From: Halopseudomonas xinjiangensis
Lineage (GTDB): Bacteria > Pseudomonadota > Gammaproteobacteria > Pseudomonadales > Pseudomonadaceae
Assembly: GCA_011050525.1 (NCBI GenBank)
Contig: DRFO01000034.1
Location: forward strand, 1-64,000
Direction: 5' to 3'
Length of the DNA: 64,000 nt
The translations under genes were made by a program, and so were the position numbers. The notes under the pieces are model-generated. The model made no database searches, was not told the DNA's origin, and saw only the letters and a program-made list of their open reading frames with translations. Below, one piece after another: positions 63,792-64,000 of the stretch. Position 1 is the stretch's first letter. Each line of letters opens with the position of its first letter.

Positions 63792-64000
63792 TCAGCGACC
63801 GATCAGTTGGAGAAATTCCTGACGGGTGTTTCCCGACTCCCGGAAGGCTCCCAGCATCACCGAGGTATACATCGTCGAGTTCTGCTTCTCGACGCCACGC
63901 ATCATCATGCACATATGCTTGGCCTCGATCACCACCGCCACGCCCTCGGCATTGGTAACGGACTGCAAAGCTTCGGCAATCTGCCGGGTCAGATTCTCCT
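63792..64000 (-). CDS. folE: GTP cyclohydrolase I, C-terminal part (runs off right edge)
   Basis: The minus strand reads [53 protein letters not shown] and ends LQLIGR-stop at 63792. These are the C-terminal 69 residues of FolE: the zinc ligand Cys in KHMCMMMRG and the closing Arg-rich GNTRQEFL end are both present. FolE makes dihydroneopterin triphosphate from GTP, the first step of folate synthesis. The N-terminus is outside the window. Confidence 0.92.
   Translation of the reverse strand, partial: ENLTRQIAEALQSVTNAEGVAVVIEAKHMCMMMRGVEKQNSTMYTSVMLGAFRESGNTRQEFLQLIGR

Overview
The window looks like a chromosomal segment of a gammaproteobacterium of the Pseudomonas lineage. The best evidence is an AlgB/KinB pair, a flgBCDE + flgFGHIJKL + cheVR + flgAMN flagellar block in the Pseudomonas order with sigma-54 and sigma-28 type promoters, and the 4.5S RNA-dnaX-ybaB-recR block. 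A marine or saline relative such as Halopseudomonas is plausible, but that is inference. No prophage, integrase, IS element, tRNA, rRNA or CRISPR array was found.

Layout, left to right. 1-361: N-terminus of a type VI secretion VgrG spike running off the edge. 0.66-7.5 kb: ROK sugar kinase, a solute-binding lipoprotein overlapping a CDF-type cation transporter, a retropepsin-like protein, a lipoprotein of the penicillin acylase family and an inositol-monophosphatase family enzyme. 7.5-9.4 kb: a 7TM-DISM diguanylate cyclase broken by one extra T in a homopolymer. 9.4-11.4 kb: a ClpP-like protein and a DUF1615 lipoprotein. 11.5-17.9 kb: a caa3-type oxidase operon (subunit II with fused cytochrome c, fused subunits I+III, small membrane protein, CtaG, triheme cytochrome c) followed by a DedA protein. 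17.9-19.4 kb: divergent ArsR regulator and Old Yellow Enzyme. 19.5-21.3 kb: ilvA preceded by what looks like a complete transcription attenuator whose leader peptide may be translated from a leaderless mRNA. 21.4-25.9 kb: small secreted protein, pirin, recR, ybaB, dnaX, 4.5S RNA. 26.1-29.4 kb: flippase-like membrane protein coupled to a phosphoesterase-like/glycosyltransferase fusion. 29.4-33.4 kb: two small proteins, then algB-kinB. 33.4-36.9 kb: AEC transporter, thiopurine methyltransferase, NhaP2-type antiporter. 36.9-42.3 kb: a PaoABC-like molybdenum aldehyde oxidoreductase with MocA and XdhC maturation proteins. 42.4-45.3 kb: copA-cueR behind a CueR-type promoter. 45.3-61.2 kb: the flagellar and chemotaxis block. 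61.2-64 kb: MFS transporter, SDR oxidoreductase and the C-terminus of FolE at the right edge.

How the genes work together. The flagellar block encodes rod, hook, rings, hook-filament junction, assembly factors (FlgA, FlgD, FlgJ, FlgN), the anti-sigma factor FlgM, CheV/CheR and a PilZ flagellar brake. Promoter matches upstream of flgB, flgF and flgA (sigma-54) and flgM (sigma-28) fit the known Pseudomonas flagellar hierarchy. The broken diguanylate cyclase would otherwise make the c-di-GMP read by the PilZ brake. The molybdoenzyme operon carries its own maturation genes, and copper export carries its own sensor.

The strongest candidates for undescribed biology are the ilvA attenuator, the SBP-CDF pair with altered CDF site residues, the phosphoesterase-like/GT4 fusion, the 22-bp palindrome upstream of algB, and the duplicated element between cheR and flgB.
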